Source: an uncultured Senegalimassilia sp.
GTDB taxonomy: Bacteria > Actinomycetota > Coriobacteriia > Coriobacteriales > Eggerthellaceae
Direction of reading: 5' to 3'
DNA: 5,569 nucleotides
Assembly: GCA_934661765.1 (NCBI GenBank)
Contig: CAKUJT010000148.1
Span: 1 to 5,569, forward strand
Shown here: positions 5,522 through 5,569 of the stretch, one piece after another
Layout: every line of letters starts with the position of its first letter
Position numbering within the stretch: the first letter of the stretch is position 1
The notes under the pieces: model-generated
Databases searched by the model: none
What the model was told of the DNA's origin: nothing
What the model saw: the letters and a program-made list of their open reading frames with translations, nothing else
Program-made: the position numbers and the translations under genes

Positions 5522-5569
5522 TTAGGGAGATATCTGGATCACCTCCTACTTCTTGTTTGTAATTGTAAA
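5508..5569 (-). CDS. Possible C-terminal end of an upstream phage gene (partial)
   Basis: One minus-strand frame is open from the window edge to TGA 5510-5508 and reads YNYKQEVGGDPDISLKDAG as the last 19 residues. The stop falls in the loop of the terminator-like hairpin, a plausible place for a gene end. The expected neighbour here is a minor head or portal-region protein, but the fragment is too short to identify. A competing frame ends earlier (FTITNKK, stop TAG 5548-5546), so the choice is uncertain. Confidence 0.35.
   Translation of the reverse strand, partial: YNYKQEVGGDPDISLKDAG

Larger units (their letters stand above)
5400..5548 (-). promoter_or_regulatory. Structured leader upstream of the scaffold/capsid genes (candidate cis-regulatory RNA)
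   Basis: Reading the minus strand, several possible stems lie in about 150 bases. A hairpin pairs TAGGAGGT (5548-5541) with ATCTCCCTA (5531-5523) with one bulge, and the terminator-like stem is 5521-5500. ATGTCT (5493-5488) or the terminator's own 3' arm could pair with AGACGT (5478-5473). CGGGC could pair with GCCTG around an inner TTCA-AAAC-TGAA hairpin. Two near-copies of a 13-base word, GAATGGCCTGGGC and GAATTGGCTGGGC (11 of 13 match), lie just before the start codon. Candidate RNA motifs named after GP20 genes have, as I recall, been reported in Clostridia; whether this is one cannot be decided by eye. Confidence 0.45.

Noticed and set aside
3214..5562. Plus-strand ORFs at 3214-3519, 4808-5134 and 5374-5562
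   Set aside because: They are antisense to the connector, scaffold and leader. Composition and lack of initiation signals mark them as shadows.
5424..5569. A sigma-70 type promoter for the scaffold/capsid genes in the leader
   Set aside because: I found AT-rich stretches but no -35/-10 pair with acceptable spacing on the minus strand.

Overview
The window is a stretch of a tailed-phage (siphovirus-type) structural operon, most likely a prophage or phage of a low-to-moderate GC Gram-positive host in the Clostridia (Lachnospiraceae-like). The reasons are the strong AGGAGG-type ribosome binding sites before nearly every gene, the AT-leaning coding sequence, and the family types (GP20/DUF4355-like scaffold, a roughly 310-residue HK97-fold coat protein followed by a small Rho_N/HeH-type gene). 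The host is inferred, not proven. All real genes lie on the minus strand, so transcription runs from high to low coordinates.

In transcription order the layout is as follows. (1) 5569-5400 is a short structured leader. It holds the possible end of an upstream gene, a terminator-like hairpin (5500-5521), and possible alternative pairing before the scaffold gene. (2) 5399-4788 is the scaffold protein. (3) 4768-3839 is the major capsid protein. (4) 3839-3552 is a small acidic protein with a C-terminal Rho_N/HeH-like module. (5) 3550-3233 is the head-tail connector. (6) 3252-2773 is a probable head-closure protein. (7) 2782-2273 is an HK97 gp10-like protein. (8) 2272-1916 is a probable tail terminator. 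(9) 1903-1493 is the tail tube protein. (10) 1481-706 is the tail assembly chaperone pair, G and a G-T fusion made by -1 ribosomal frameshifting at 1110-1119. (11) 668-1 is the N-terminal 222 residues of the tape measure protein, cut by the window edge.

The genes work together in order of virion assembly. The scaffold and coat protein build the procapsid. The connector, closure, gp10-like and terminator proteins make the neck and join the tail. The tube protein polymerises around the tape measure with help from the G/GT chaperones. Spacing is tight: several gene pairs touch or overlap (TAATG at 3841-3837, abutting at 2273/2272, overlaps of 20 and 10 bases). This indicates one polycistronic, translationally coupled message.

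The gene content is ordinary for a phage. The parts worth a second look are the leader before the scaffold gene, which looks like a candidate cis-regulatory attenuator-type RNA, and a textbook frameshift signal in the chaperone gene. Also notable are a 37-residue repeat in the tape measure protein and several start codons that a plain longest-ORF call would get wrong. I see no defence system, mobile element, CRISPR array, tRNA or attachment site.
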